From Betaproteobacteria bacterium UBA3031 (lineage in GTDB: Bacteria > Pseudomonadota > Gammaproteobacteria > Burkholderiales > Eutrophovitaceae), in NCBI GenBank assembly GCA_002367635.1, contig DFDI01000043.1, positions 3,766 through 18,746 on the forward strand: 14,981 nucleotides of DNA, written 5' to 3'. This document shows, piece after piece, positions 1 to 6,793 of this stretch. Every line of letters starts with the position of its first letter. Within the stretch, counting starts at the first letter, position 1. A program made the translations under genes and the position numbers. The notes beneath the pieces were generated by a model. It had not been told where the DNA came from. It saw only the letters and a program-made list of their open reading frames with translations, and made no database searches.

Positions 1-246
1 GCTCTTCCATTGATAGCTCATCGCATCGATCAATAACTGAACCCCGTTTTTCTCAACTTGAGAATCGTCCTCGTTTATCTCCTCATCAAAGGTGAATCCG
101 TACTGAAATCCTGAGCACCCTCCTCCGGATACAAATACCCTCAATTTGAGATCTGAATTACCTTCCTCATCAATCAGCTCTTTGACTTTACTTGCGGCTG
201 ACTCAGTAAAAATCAGTTTTTCCGCCTTCTGGGCAACGACTTCCAT
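1..246 (-). CDS. erpA: Iron-sulfur cluster insertion protein ErpA (3' end cut off)
   Basis: A-type iron-sulfur carrier that holds a cluster and passes it to apo-enzymes in the cytoplasm. I translated 82 residues from the ATG at 246-244. They include the family block RVFVSGGGCSGFQYGF with the first conserved cysteine, followed by FDEEINEDD and the strand leading to NGVQLLIDAMSYQ. This pattern is typical of ErpA rather than IscA. The C-terminal CGCG-type motif with the other two cluster-binding cysteines lies beyond the window edge, so the gene is partial here but not visibly broken. The start is supported by a GGAGAG ribosome binding site at 252-257, five bases upstream. It follows argC by 104 bases. 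A TTGACT hexamer at 336-341 could be a -35 element, but I see no convincing -10 at normal spacing, so whether erpA has its own promoter is open. Confidence 0.93.
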   Translation of the reverse strand, partial: MEVVAQKAEKLIFTESAASKVKELIDEEGNSDLKLRVFVSGGGCSGFQYGFTFDEEINEDDSQVEKNGVQLLIDAMSYQWKS

Positions 247-260
247 AATTACTCTCCATT

Positions 261-270
261 TGCATATGCA
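261..270. repeat. 10-bp palindrome in the erpA leader
   Basis: TGCATATGCA is a perfect palindrome lying just upstream of the erpA ribosome binding site. It is followed directly by CGTG, so a CACGTG hexamer overlaps its edge. It could be a protein binding site or chance; the sequence alone does not decide. Confidence 0.3.
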
Positions 271-350
271 CGTGAGACTCGAAATAAAACTGCGAGTTTC
301 ATAGACAGAACCCCATGAATAACGCCTCTACTTTTAGTCAACTTTCCAGG

Positions 351-1385
351 CTATGGTACCAGACCAAGCCCATTTAATCCCATTTTCTCGTCTAAGCCAA
401 ACATTATGTTCATATTTTGAATTGCTTGTCCAGAAGCACCTTTAACCAAATTATCAAGCACCGAAATTACAACAACAGAGCACTGATCTTCAGAGAGCTG
501 CACACCAATCTTACAGAAATTTGATCCTCGAACCGATCGCGTATCAGGGAACTGGCCGCTCGGCAGCATATCCACGAATGGTTCATTCTTAAAGAAATTT
601 TCAAATGACTCTCTAACCAAACTGGAGCCGCCCTCAGTCAGATTCGCATACAACGTTGCCAATATGCCTCGGTTGATCGGTAACAAATGAGGCGTAAACT
701 TCAACTTAACACCCCCTCCCGCTACCCCGCTCAAAACTTCGACTATTTCAGGGTGATGTCGATGGCCATCTAACCCATACGCTTTAAAATTATCACCAAC
801 TTCAGAATAAATAATACTCAACTCTTTCTTTCGACCAGCACCACTGGCTCCAGACTTAGCGTCAGCAATCAACGACGCAGGATCAATAAGCCCTGATGCC
901 AAAAGCGGCGCGAACCCCAACTCGATAGCCGTCGCGTAACAACCAGGATTACCCACGACGCGAGCAGTTTTTATTTTTTCTCTGTTGATTTCCGGCAGAC
1001 CATACACGGCCTCTTCCAGAAGATCCTGGGCAATGTGCTCAGGGCCATACCACTTTTTCCATTGAGAGAGATCTTTCAACCTAAAATCAGCAGCAAGATC
1101 AATCACACGCACGCCTGCCGCCACTAACTCTCGAGCTTGCTCCATTGCTACGCCATGAGGCGTAGCAAAAAAAACAACATCACAGCCAATTAATGTGCTC
1201 AAGCTGGGTTTCTCAAAAGTTAAATCAACATGCCCTCGCAAACTCGGAAATATGTCCCCAACACTTACACCTTCTTCGGCCCTTGACGTAATTGCTCCGA
1301 TGCGCGCTTCAGGATGCATGCTAAGTAACCGCATCAGCTCGACACCCGTGTAACCGGTTCCCCCTACAATTCCTACGTTCACCAT
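351..1385 (-). CDS. argC: N-acetyl-gamma-glutamyl-phosphate reductase (type 1)
   Basis: Catalyses the NADPH-dependent reduction of N-acetylglutamyl-5-phosphate to the semialdehyde, the third step of arginine (ornithine) synthesis, in the cytoplasm. The 344 residues match the usual type 1 length. The N-terminus carries the nucleotide-binding loop GIVGGTGYTG (residues 5-14). The catalytic cysteine is Cys149 within GNPGCYATA, and the conserved HRH segment before HPEIVEVL lies near residues 208-210. The ATG start puts the dinucleotide loop at its normal place; the upstream ribosome site is weak (AGAG). It lies downstream of rpsI but is separated from it by a strong terminator, so it probably uses its own promoter between 1386 and 1447. 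The best -10 candidate there is TATAGT (minus-strand sense, 1427-1432), with no good -35. erpA follows in the same direction and may be co-transcribed. Confidence 0.97.
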   Translation of the reverse strand: MVNVGIVGGTGYTGVELMRLLSMHPEARIGAITSRAEEGVSVGDIFPSLRGHVDLTFEKPSLSTLIGCDVVFFATPHGVAMEQARELVAAGVRVIDLAADFRLKDLSQWKKWYGPEHIAQDLLEEAVYGLPEINREKIKTARVVGNPGCYATAIELGFAPLLASGLIDPASLIADAKSGASGAGRKKELSIIYSEVGDNFKAYGLDGHRHHPEIVEVLSGVAGGGVKLKFTPHLLPINRGILATLYANLTEGGSSLVRESFENFFKNEPFVDMLPSGQFPDTRSVRGSNFCKIGVQLSEDQCSVVVISVLDNLVKGASGQAIQNMNIMFGLDEKMGLNGLGLVP

Positions 1386-1447
1386 AAAAAGCTCTATTGT
1401 TTATTTAAAATTTACCAATCAACACAACTATACAACATCAATCCAAT

Positions 1448-1475
1448 AAAAAAGGCCGCTGAAGCGGCCTTTTTT
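1448..1475 (-). terminator. Intrinsic terminator of the rplM-rpsI operon
   Basis: A 6-bp GC stem, GGCCGC (1454-1459) with GCGGCC (1464-1469), closes a four-base loop. It is flanked by six As (1448-1453) and six Ts (1470-1475) that pair to extend the stem. On the minus strand the hairpin is followed by six Us, which is the classical form. It lies 18 bases past the rpsI stop and ahead of argC. The symmetry means it could also stop plus-strand transcription. Confidence 0.93.
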
Positions 1476-1493
1476 GAAAAGTACAGCGTAGAG

Positions 1494-1892
1494 TTACCGC
1501 TTTGAAAACTGCGGTTTACGTCGTGCTTTTTTCAGGCCAACTTTCTTTCGCTCGACTTCGCGAGCATCTCGCGTAATCAGACCAGCCTGTCGCAATGCTG
1601 GCTTTAGCGACGCATCGTAATCAACTAGCGCACGAGCAATTCCATGTCGAACTGCTCCCGCTTGGCCTGTCTCACCACCACCCGAGACATTAACCTGTAT
1701 ATCAAATGTCTTTAACGACTCAGTAACCTCGAGCGGTTGCCTCACTAACATTCGTCCAGTTTCTCTCGAGAAAAACTGATCTAAGGGCTTTTTATTAACC
1801 ACAATATTGCCTGAGCCAGCTTTAATATAGACTCTAGCTACTGCAGCTTTTCGTCTTCCGGTGCCATAATTCGCTTGATTTGCGTAAGCCAT
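1494..1892 (-). CDS. rpsI: 30S ribosomal protein S9 (uS9)
   Basis: Small-subunit ribosomal protein whose basic C-terminal tail reaches the P-site tRNA. The 132 residues are close to the usual 130. Conserved blocks include YGTGRRKAAVARV near the N-terminus, the GGGETGQAGAVRHGIARAL segment in the middle, and the lysine/arginine-rich tail ending in the invariant SKR. The ATG start has an AAGGG ribosome site a few bases upstream. It follows rplM by 13 bases, the near-universal L13-S9 pair, and ends just before an intrinsic terminator. Confidence 0.98.
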   Translation of the reverse strand: MAYANQANYGTGRRKAAVARVYIKAGSGNIVVNKKPLDQFFSRETGRMLVRQPLEVTESLKTFDIQVNVSGGGETGQAGAVRHGIARALVDYDASLKPALRQAGLITRDAREVERKKVGLKKARRKPQFSKR

Positions 1893-1905
1893 CTAAATTA
1901 CCCTT

Positions 1906-2334
1906 TTATAGTTCAAGTGCCTGAGGCTGTTGCGCCGTATGCGGGTGCTCTGCACCTGGGTACACTTTTAGTTTTTTGATCATTGCGTAACCCAATGGCC
2001 CCTTAGGCAACATACCCTTGACAGCCAATTCCAACGCCCGTCCAGGAAATTTGTCTTGCATCTTTTCAAAGTTTGTTTCGTACAATCCGCCCGGATACCC
2101 ACTGTGACGATAGTACTTCTTATCTTTGGCTTTATTACCCGTAACCCTCAACTGCCCAGCGTTAACGACGACGACAAAGTCGCCCGTATCAACATGAGAC
2201 GTATAGATGGCCTTATGTTTACCTCTGAGCCGTCGGGCAATCTCCGTTGCAATCCGACCAAGAACTTTATCTTTCGCATCGACCACATACCAACCGCGAT
2301 CAACTTCACTCTCTTTTACGCTAATAGTTTTCAT
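1906..2334 (-). CDS. rplM: 50S ribosomal protein L13 (uL13)
   Basis: Large-subunit protein that binds 23S rRNA early in assembly. The 142 residues are the standard length. Family segments visible are WYVVDAKDKVLGRIAT at the N-terminus, LRGKHKAIYTSHVDTGDFVV, the central YYRHSGYPGG, and MLPKGPLGYAMIKKLKVYPG, with a C-terminus in HTAQQPQALEL. It is first in an rplM-rpsI operon with its own strong promoter about 57 bases upstream of the start. The ribosome binding site is unusual: only a GGA within ACGGATTTTGA precedes the ATG, and this stretch is one arm of an inverted repeat reaching the -10 element. In E. coli L13 is reported to repress its own operon through the leader; the same logic here is inference. 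Confidence 0.98.
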   Translation of the reverse strand: MKTISVKESEVDRGWYVVDAKDKVLGRIATEIARRLRGKHKAIYTSHVDTGDFVVVVNAGQLRVTGNKAKDKKYYRHSGYPGGLYETNFEKMQDKFPGRALELAVKGMLPKGPLGYAMIKKLKVYPGAEHPHTAQQPQALEL

Positions 2335-2336
2335 TC

Positions 2337-2395
2337 AAAATCCGTAACTTACACTTCAGTATTGCCGATTCATGCCGGCGAAGGGTACGGATTTT
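2337..2395 (-). repeat. 10-bp inverted repeat linking the rplM ribosome site and the promoter -10
   Basis: AAAATCCGTA at 2337-2346 and TACGGATTTT at 2386-2395 are exact inverted repeats separated by 39 bases. One arm carries the ribosome-site region of rplM and the other overlaps the -10 hexamer (2391-2396). A smaller GCCG/CGGC hairpin (2364-2367 with 2376-2379) sits in the loop. With the predicted start near 2384 the upstream arm would not be transcribed, so an RNA hairpin would form only on transcripts starting further upstream. Confidence 0.45.
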
Positions 2396-2419
2396 ATAAT
2401 GGCCGCCATTCGGTGTCAA
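2391..2419 (-). promoter_or_regulatory. Sigma70-type promoter of rplM-rpsI
   Basis: Reading the minus strand, a perfect -35 TTGACA (2414-2419) is followed after exactly 17 bases by TAAAAT (2391-2396), which matches the -10 consensus at five of six positions. Transcription would start near 2384, giving a leader of about 50 bases before the rplM ATG. This is the best promoter in the window and fits the high expression expected of ribosomal protein genes. It lies immediately downstream of tatC, whose stop is at 2455. Confidence 0.85.
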
Positions 2420-2422
2420 CGA

Positions 2423-2437
2423 TAACTCGAGGAGTTA
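2423..2437. repeat. Short palindrome adjoining the rplM -35 element
   Basis: TAACTC (2423-2428), GAG, GAGTTA (2432-2437): two 6-base arms in perfect inverted symmetry around a 3-base centre, four bases upstream of the -35 hexamer and 18 bases past the tatC stop. It could be a weak hairpin ending the tat transcript, although there is no U-run, or an operator for the ribosomal promoter. Neither role can be shown from sequence. Confidence 0.35.
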
Positions 2438-2454
2438 GGTCGTAAGGAGCTTAA

Positions 2455-3207
2455 TCAATCCTCACCAAGTCGTTCTCGCTTGTCCGCCTTTTTTTCAAGT
2501 ATCGCGGCGATAAACAAACCGATCTCGAACAGTATCCATATTGGAAACGCGAGCAACAACTGAGATATGACGTCCGGTGGCGTAAAAATAGCTGCGAGAA
2601 CGAAGGCGCCCACAACAACATATGGCCTTGATTCTTTTAACTTTTCTATGCTAACTATACCCATGCGCGTCAAAATGACGACTGCTATAGGTGTCTCGAA
2701 CGCAAGTCCGAAGGCAAGAAATAAGGTTAAAACAAAATCAAAATACTTTTGGATATCAGTATTCATTTCGACCCCTTCAGGGGTGAAAGCTGCCACAAAA
2801 TGAAAGACGGTTGGGAAAACGACAAGGTAGGCAAAAAGACACCCCACCAAAAATAGTATCGTGCTGGTAGCGATCAAAGGCACAACCAGACGCTTTTCAT
2901 GGGTGTAAAGGCCTGGTGCGACAAAGGCCCAGATTTGATACAAAATAACTGGCAATGCCACTACGAATGACGCAAACAGTGTGACTTTTATGGGGACGAA
3001 AAACGGTGCGGCGACATCAACCGCAATCATAGTTGAACCTTCGGGTAACGCCTCTATCAAAGGCGCGGCGAGTAAGGAGTAGATATCCCGCGCCCAGTAA
3101 AACAGTGTAAAAAACACGATGAACAGAGCAGCCATCGCCTTTATTAAACGATTCCTCAGCTCAATTAAATGTGAGATAAACCCTTCAGCACCAGTCAAGA
3201 TAGACAC
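2455..3207 (-). CDS. tatC: Sec-independent protein translocase TatC
   Basis: Inner-membrane receptor of the twin-arginine translocase; with TatB it recognises the signal peptide of folded substrates. The 250 residues hold six hydrophobic segments. Family blocks are GFISHLIELRNRL (residues 9-21), APFFVPIKVTLFASFVVALP (67-86), YQIWAFVAPGLYTHEKR (90-106) with the conserved glutamate 104 that contacts the twin arginines, and FGLAFETP (166-173) with the second functional glutamate, 171. The start is uncertain. The GTG at 3207-3205 has its AAAGG directly abutting it, while a TTG three codons on (3198-3196) has that same AAGG eight bases upstream; either gives a normal N-terminus. It follows tatB by 37 bases and is the last gene of the his-HIT-tat series before the rplM promoter. 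Confidence 0.97.
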   Translation of the reverse strand: MSILTGAEGFISHLIELRNRLIKAMAALFIVFFTLFYWARDIYSLLAAPLIEALPEGSTMIAVDVAAPFFVPIKVTLFASFVVALPVILYQIWAFVAPGLYTHEKRLVVPLIATSTILFLVGCLFAYLVVFPTVFHFVAAFTPEGVEMNTDIQKYFDFVLTLFLAFGLAFETPIAVVILTRMGIVSIEKLKESRPYVVVGAFVLAAIFTPPDVISQLLLAFPIWILFEIGLFIAAILEKKADKRERLGED

Positions 3208-3244
3208 CTTTGCAATCGGAAATTTGGCATTTTGTCAAAAAATA

Positions 3245-3841
3245 TCAACCAAGCTCACTGTTTTTTTTGACTTCCACCGATTGATCTTCCTCAGACGATT
3301 CTGAGTCGCCTTGAACTGTTTCGCTAATTTTTGAACCGAAACCAAGACCAGCCATCAGGTCGATCCCCTTGGGCAGCTTCCCCGCAACCTCAAGAGACTC
3401 TGGGGCGTCTACGCCGCCTTCCTCCTGCTCGGAAACGTCCGGTCGCCTCCCTTCAGAACTTGCCACTTCATCCACTTCGGAACTTGTCGACTCTAGTGCT
3501 ACACTCGGGTCCGCCTTGGGCTTGAGGTCTTGAAGTCCTTCTTTAACTGTCTTTTGAACACTTTTATCAACATCTTGAACTTCAGACTCAATAAAATTGA
3601 CCTGTTGAGATACACTATCTTGTATCTCTTCTGCGGTCTCTTTCATCGATTTTTGCAGCGCCTTGAGTTCCTCTAACTGCATCTCCTTACTGATGTCCGA
3701 TTTGACGTCAGAAACATAACGCTGCATCCGGCCAAAAATGTGGCCTAACGTTCGCGCCACTTTAGGTAGTCGCTCGGGGCCAATAACTACCAGCCCCACG
3801 ACAGCGATCACCATCATTTCCATGACACCAAAATTAAACAT
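3245..3841 (-). CDS. tatB: Sec-independent protein translocase subunit TatB
   Basis: Tat component that pairs with TatC to form the signal-peptide receptor. The 198 residues begin with the TatB hallmark MFNFGVMEMMVIAVVGLVV, a single N-terminal membrane helix, then IGPERLPKVARTLG, the hinge and start of the amphipathic helix, then a long charged helix to about residue 95. Residues 100-198 form a serine- and glutamate-rich tail of low complexity that looks disordered and is where length varies in the family. It lies between tatA (32 bases upstream) and tatC. No strong Shine-Dalgarno sequence precedes the ATG, so coupling to tatA is possible. Confidence 0.97.
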   Translation of the reverse strand: MFNFGVMEMMVIAVVGLVVIGPERLPKVARTLGHIFGRMQRYVSDVKSDISKEMQLEELKALQKSMKETAEEIQDSVSQQVNFIESEVQDVDKSVQKTVKEGLQDLKPKADPSVALESTSSEVDEVASSEGRRPDVSEQEEGGVDAPESLEVAGKLPKGIDLMAGLGFGSKISETVQGDSESSEEDQSVEVKKNSELG

Positions 3842-3873
3842 ACAGGAACCCGCTCATCCAGTGGACAGATCGA

Positions 3874-4104
3874 CTACGCGTTAGATCGATCTTTAGTCTC
3901 AGCCTCTATAACGGTGCTCGAATCCTGCTTATCATTCAGCTCGGCTTTCTTAGCGCCCTCTTCCTCGTTGACTTTGACTCCATCTTTAAATCCCTTAACG
4001 GCTTTACCAAGATCGGCTCCAATATTACCTAGTTTCTTGGTGCCGAACACCAAAACAACCACAACCAGAACGATAACCCAATGCCATATACTAAAAGATC
4101 CCAT
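3874..4104 (-). CDS. tatA: Sec-independent protein translocase subunit TatA
   Basis: Small membrane protein that oligomerises to form the Tat translocation conduit. The 76 residues have the TatA plan: a short N-terminus MGSFSIWHW, a valine-rich membrane helix (about residues 8-20), the hinge FGTKKLGNIGADLGKAVKGF with the FG pair and the amphipathic helix, then a charged, flexible tail. The ATG start has a good GAGGGG ribosome site at 4113-4118, eight bases away. Its separate presence next to tatB and its shorter length distinguish it from TatB. It follows the HIT gene by 29 bases, the usual betaproteobacterial position. Confidence 0.97.
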   Translation of the reverse strand: MGSFSIWHWVIVLVVVVLVFGTKKLGNIGADLGKAVKGFKDGVKVNEEEGAKKAELNDKQDSSTVIEAETKDRSNA

Positions 4105-4133
4105 TATGCTAACCCCTCACTCTATTCTGTAAC

Positions 4134-4490
4134 TTAACTATTCCGGTAAATCATCGGGGGCAGCGGAGCGTCCCCACCCAATACATGAACGTGCAGGTGA
4201 AAGACATCTTGCCGACCCACCTTACCCGTATTAACAATGGATCTAAACCCATTTATTGACCCTGCTTTTGCCGCAAACAAATGCGCCATGCCCATCATTC
4301 TACCCAGCAAACCATAATCTTCTTCGGTGACATCCGCAAGTGAACTGATGTGCTTCTTGGGAATTATAAGCAAATGCACAGGGGCTTGAGGATTAATATC
4401 CTTAAAAACAAAGAGTTCCTTATCCTCATAAACTGTATCGCTGGGCACCTCGCCGGAGACAATTTTACAAAAAATACAATCTTGCGCCAT
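4134..4490 (-). CDS. HIT-family (histidine triad) nucleotide hydrolase, HinT-like
   Basis: Probable purine nucleoside phosphoramidase of the HinT branch; the cellular role of these enzymes is poorly defined. The 118 residues contain the diagnostic triad FHLHVHVLGG with histidines 98, 100 and 102. Also visible are the N-terminal CIFCKIVSGEVP with Cys5 and Cys8, FKDINPQAPVHLLIIPK (residues 29-45), and the small C-terminal segment used for substrate choice. Length and all blocks fit Hint proteins. It lies 21 bases downstream of hisE and ahead of tatA, a common arrangement in Betaproteobacteria, and may be on the his transcript. No recognisable Shine-Dalgarno sequence precedes the ATG. Symbol left empty because hinT is family-level only. 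Confidence 0.93.
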   Translation of the reverse strand: MAQDCIFCKIVSGEVPSDTVYEDKELFVFKDINPQAPVHLLIIPKKHISSLADVTEEDYGLLGRMMGMAHLFAAKAGSINGFRSIVNTGKVGRQDVFHLHVHVLGGDAPLPPMIYRNS

Positions 4491-4511
4491 ACCCAGACCA
4501 TTTCATCAAGT

Positions 4512-4832
4512 TTATTTCCGACTCGCTTTTTCCTCGAGCCCTGAGATTCCTTCCCGGCGTTCTAACTCACTGGCTACATCACCCATAGAAATATCATGGT
4601 ACGCCATAACAACCAAAGAATGAAACCATAAATCAGCCAGTTCTCGAACGACGTGATCTGAGTCATCATTCTTAGACGCCATCATGACTTCCAGCGCCTC
4701 CTCACCGAATTTTTTGAGCAAATGATCCTGCCCCTTTCGAAACAATTCTTCTGTATAGGAGTTGCCCGTCGCCGACTCCTTCCGACTGGTGATTAAAGCG
4801 TGGAGTCGATTAAATACCTCTAGATCATTCAT
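4512..4832 (-). CDS. hisE: Phosphoribosyl-ATP pyrophosphatase
   Basis: Hydrolyses phosphoribosyl-ATP to phosphoribosyl-AMP and pyrophosphate, the second histidine step. The MazG-like helical fold shows SYTEELFRKGQDHLLKK, GEEALEVMMASK and ELADLWFHSLVVM, carrying the acidic metal ligands, and a closing GISGLEEKASRK. I start it at the ATG at 4832-4830, which gives 106 residues and an 8-base overlap (ATGAATGA) with the hisI stop. A longer in-frame form from 4856 adds eight residues but would overlap hisI by 32 bases and has no ribosome site; the chosen start has a weak GGA nearby. It is a separate gene, not a HisIE fusion as in enteric bacteria. HIT follows 21 bases downstream. Confidence 0.93.
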   Translation of the reverse strand: MNDLEVFNRLHALITSRKESATGNSYTEELFRKGQDHLLKKFGEEALEVMMASKNDDSDHVVRELADLWFHSLVVMAYHDISMGDVASELERREGISGLEEKASRK

Positions 4833-5220
4833 TTTGTCCGTAGATCTCTTCTGCATTTTTGATCACTTTTTCGCTAATAGACCACTGATCTCGTTCCAAT
4901 TTCTTAAAGAAACAACTATTCCTTCCCGTATGACACGCAATACCGCCAATTTGCTCAACCGTAAATACGAGCGAATCCCCATCACAATCCAGATAAACAT
5001 CCTTAATCAATTGGTAGTGCCCAGACGACTCACCCTTGAGCCATAATTTACTGCGAGAGCGAGACCAAAAACACGCCCGCCCGCCACTGAGCGATTTTAA
5101 AATTGCTTCCTCATTGGCCCAGGCAACCATTAAAATTTTTCCGGAGCCCCAATCTTGGACAACCACCGTCACAAGACCATCAGCGTTCCATTTAATCTCG
5201 GACACCCACTCGTAACTCAT
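4825..5220 (-). CDS. hisI: Phosphoribosyl-AMP cyclohydrolase
   Basis: Opens the adenine ring of phosphoribosyl-AMP to give ProFAR, the third histidine step; it needs zinc and magnesium. Signature blocks are all present in the 131 residues: FWSRSRSKLWLKGESSGHYQ (51-70), LDCDGD (77-82) with the aspartates that bind magnesium and Cys79, and GIACHTGRNSCFF (93-105) with Cys96 and Cys103, the other zinc-related cysteines. The ATG overlaps the hisF stop by four bases (ATGA), and a GAGGT ribosome site lies inside the end of hisF. The protein is the single-domain form; its C-terminus runs into hisE by an 8-base overlap, so the two should be translationally coupled. Confidence 0.97.
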   Translation of the reverse strand: MSYEWVSEIKWNADGLVTVVVQDWGSGKILMVAWANEEAILKSLSGGRACFWSRSRSKLWLKGESSGHYQLIKDVYLDCDGDSLVFTVEQIGGIACHTGRNSCFFKKLERDQWSISEKVIKNAEEIYGQNE

Positions 5221-5984
5221 AACCGGACCTCTATCCCGGCTTGAGCCATGGCCTCTTTGACCTCTCTTACTGACATTTCCCCATAATGAAAAACACTGGC
5301 AGCCAACAATGCATCTGCACCACCTTTAAGCACTCCTTCAACAAAGTGTTCTGCGACACCAACCCCACCACTGGCAATGATCGGAATACTCAAAGCATCA
5401 GACATTGCACGAGTCAGGGCGATATCAAAACCCTGCTTGGTGCCGTCCTGATCCATACTCGTCAATAAAATTTCGCCCGCTCCAGCTTCCTGCATTCGCA
5501 AACCCCATTCTATCGCGTCTAAACCGGTTTCGTTACGCCCTCCATGGGTAAAAACCTCCCAGCCAGAATTAACGCCAGGGCGCGCCTTCGCGTCAATAGC
5601 CACAACGATACACTGTGCTCCAAAGAAACTACTCGCCTCTTTTACCAAAATCGGATTCAGTACTGCTGAAGTATTAATGCTCACCTTGTCTGCGCCAGCT
5701 TTCAATAGCCTCTGTACGTCAGCGGTCACCCTAACACCCCCACCAACAGTCAAAGGTATAAAGACTTGCTCCGCCACGTCCTCAATGACTTTTAATATCA
5801 GTCCTCGTTCATCACTGCTAGCCGTGATATCAAGAAAGCAAAGCTCGTCTGCGCCTTGCTCATCATATCGTTGAGCAACTTCTACAGGGTCGCCCGCATC
5901 CCTGAGACTTACAAAATTAACCCCCTTAACGACGCGTCCATTATTGACATCGAGGCAAGGGATGATTCTTTTCGTTAATGCCAC
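5217..5984 (-). CDS. hisF: Imidazole glycerol phosphate synthase, cyclase subunit
   Basis: Synthase subunit that uses ammonia from HisH to convert PRFAR into imidazole glycerol phosphate and AICAR, the fifth step. The 255-residue TIM barrel starts KRIIPCLDVNNGRVVKG with catalytic Asp12 and has VVAIDAK with the second catalytic acid, Asp131. Phosphate-binding loops LTVGGGV (79-84 region) and PIIASGGVG are seen in the first and second half-barrels. The start is GTG at 5984-5982, supported by GAGGGG at 5993-5998, eight bases upstream, and by the family-typical MALTKRIIPC beginning. It follows hisA by 21 bases and overlaps hisI by four. Like HisA it is an internally duplicated half-barrel, and the two are paralogues. 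Confidence 0.97.
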   Translation of the reverse strand: MALTKRIIPCLDVNNGRVVKGVNFVSLRDAGDPVEVAQRYDEQGADELCFLDITASSDERGLILKVIEDVAEQVFIPLTVGGGVRVTADVQRLLKAGADKVSINTSAVLNPILVKEASSFFGAQCIVVAIDAKARPGVNSGWEVFTHGGRNETGLDAIEWGLRMQEAGAGEILLTSMDQDGTKQGFDIALTRAMSDALSIPIIASGGVGVAEHFVEGVLKGGADALLAASVFHYGEMSVREVKEAMAQAGIEVRL

Positions 5985-6005
5985 TCGCCTGACCCCTCGA
6001 CTTGG

Positions 6006-6740
6006 CTAACCATACTTTGCGATTTGATTCGCCTCTTTAAAATCAAAGGCAGACTCATATATCGCACGCCCAGTAATTGCTCCCGTAACACCGTCCGCCT
6101 CCAACTCTCTCAGCCTACGAATATCATCGATGGAGTTGATCCCCCCGCTAGCAATAACAGGGATATCCAGAGAAGACGCTAATTCTTTCGTGGATTGTAT
6201 ATTCGCGCCAGTCATCATCCCATCTCGACCAATGTCCGTATAAATAACTGCTTCGACCCCATAACCCTGAAACTTCTTCGCAATATCAGTAACACTGTGC
6301 TCGGTCACTTTCGCCCAGCCATCGATGGCCACCTTTCCATCCTTGCCATCAAGCCCTACGATAATATGACGCGGAAATGCTAGACAAGCTTCCTGCAAAA
6401 ATCCCGGCTTGCGAATCGCAGCGGTTCCAATAACAACGAACGATACTCCCCGATCCAGATAACGCTCTATCGTTTCAAGATCTCGTATGCCACCCCCGAC
6501 CTGAACAGGAACAGCGCCTCCAATAGCATCCACGATTTCACTTATTGCTCGCTCATTCTCCGGCTTCCCCTCAAAGGCTCCGTTTAAGTCCACTAGGTGA
6601 AGTCGCTGAGCACCTAATTGTTGCCAATGCTTGGCCATAGCTAAGGGGTCCTCAGAGAAAACCGTAGCATCCTCCATCAAACCCTGCCGAAGACGAACAC
6701 AATGTCCGTCCTTAAGATCAATCGCTGGAATCAAAATCAT
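6006..6740 (-). CDS. hisA: ProFAR isomerase (HisA)
   Basis: 1-(5-phosphoribosyl)-5-[(5-phosphoribosylamino)methylideneamino]imidazole-4-carboxamide isomerase, the fourth step: an Amadori rearrangement of ProFAR to PRFAR. The 244 residues form a TIM barrel beginning MILIPAIDLKDGHCVRLRQG with catalytic Asp8. IIVGLDGKDGKVA carries the second acid, Asp131, and VQVGGGIRD and PVIASGGI hold the two phosphate sites. The extended N-terminal RLRQG separates it from HisF. The ATG start is where the first strand must begin, yet the upstream sequence is AT-rich with no Shine-Dalgarno sequence. A 53-base gap separates it from hisH; I see neither a clear promoter nor a terminator in it. Confidence 0.97.
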   Translation of the reverse strand: MILIPAIDLKDGHCVRLRQGLMEDATVFSEDPLAMAKHWQQLGAQRLHLVDLNGAFEGKPENERAISEIVDAIGGAVPVQVGGGIRDLETIERYLDRGVSFVVIGTAAIRKPGFLQEACLAFPRHIIVGLDGKDGKVAIDGWAKVTEHSVTDIAKKFQGYGVEAVIYTDIGRDGMMTGANIQSTKELASSLDIPVIASGGINSIDDIRRLRELEADGVTGAITGRAIYESAFDFKEANQIAKYG

Positions 6741-6793
6741 AGAATTTAATTAAGTTTTAAAGTGTCCGAAACTACACAATGAAATGAATAATG

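Noticed and set aside
271..296. ACTCG/CGAGT inverted repeat before erpA as a terminator
   Set aside because: Five-base stem with a long AT loop and no T-run; too weak.
2056..2445. 129-codon plus-strand open frame antisense to rplM
   Set aside because: It lies opposite a certain ribosomal protein gene, continues through the promoter region and has no recognisable protein family.
3233..3238. TTGACA between tatB and tatC as a tatC promoter
   Set aside because: The hexamer at 17-base spacing is TTGCAA, a poor -10, and the gap is short.
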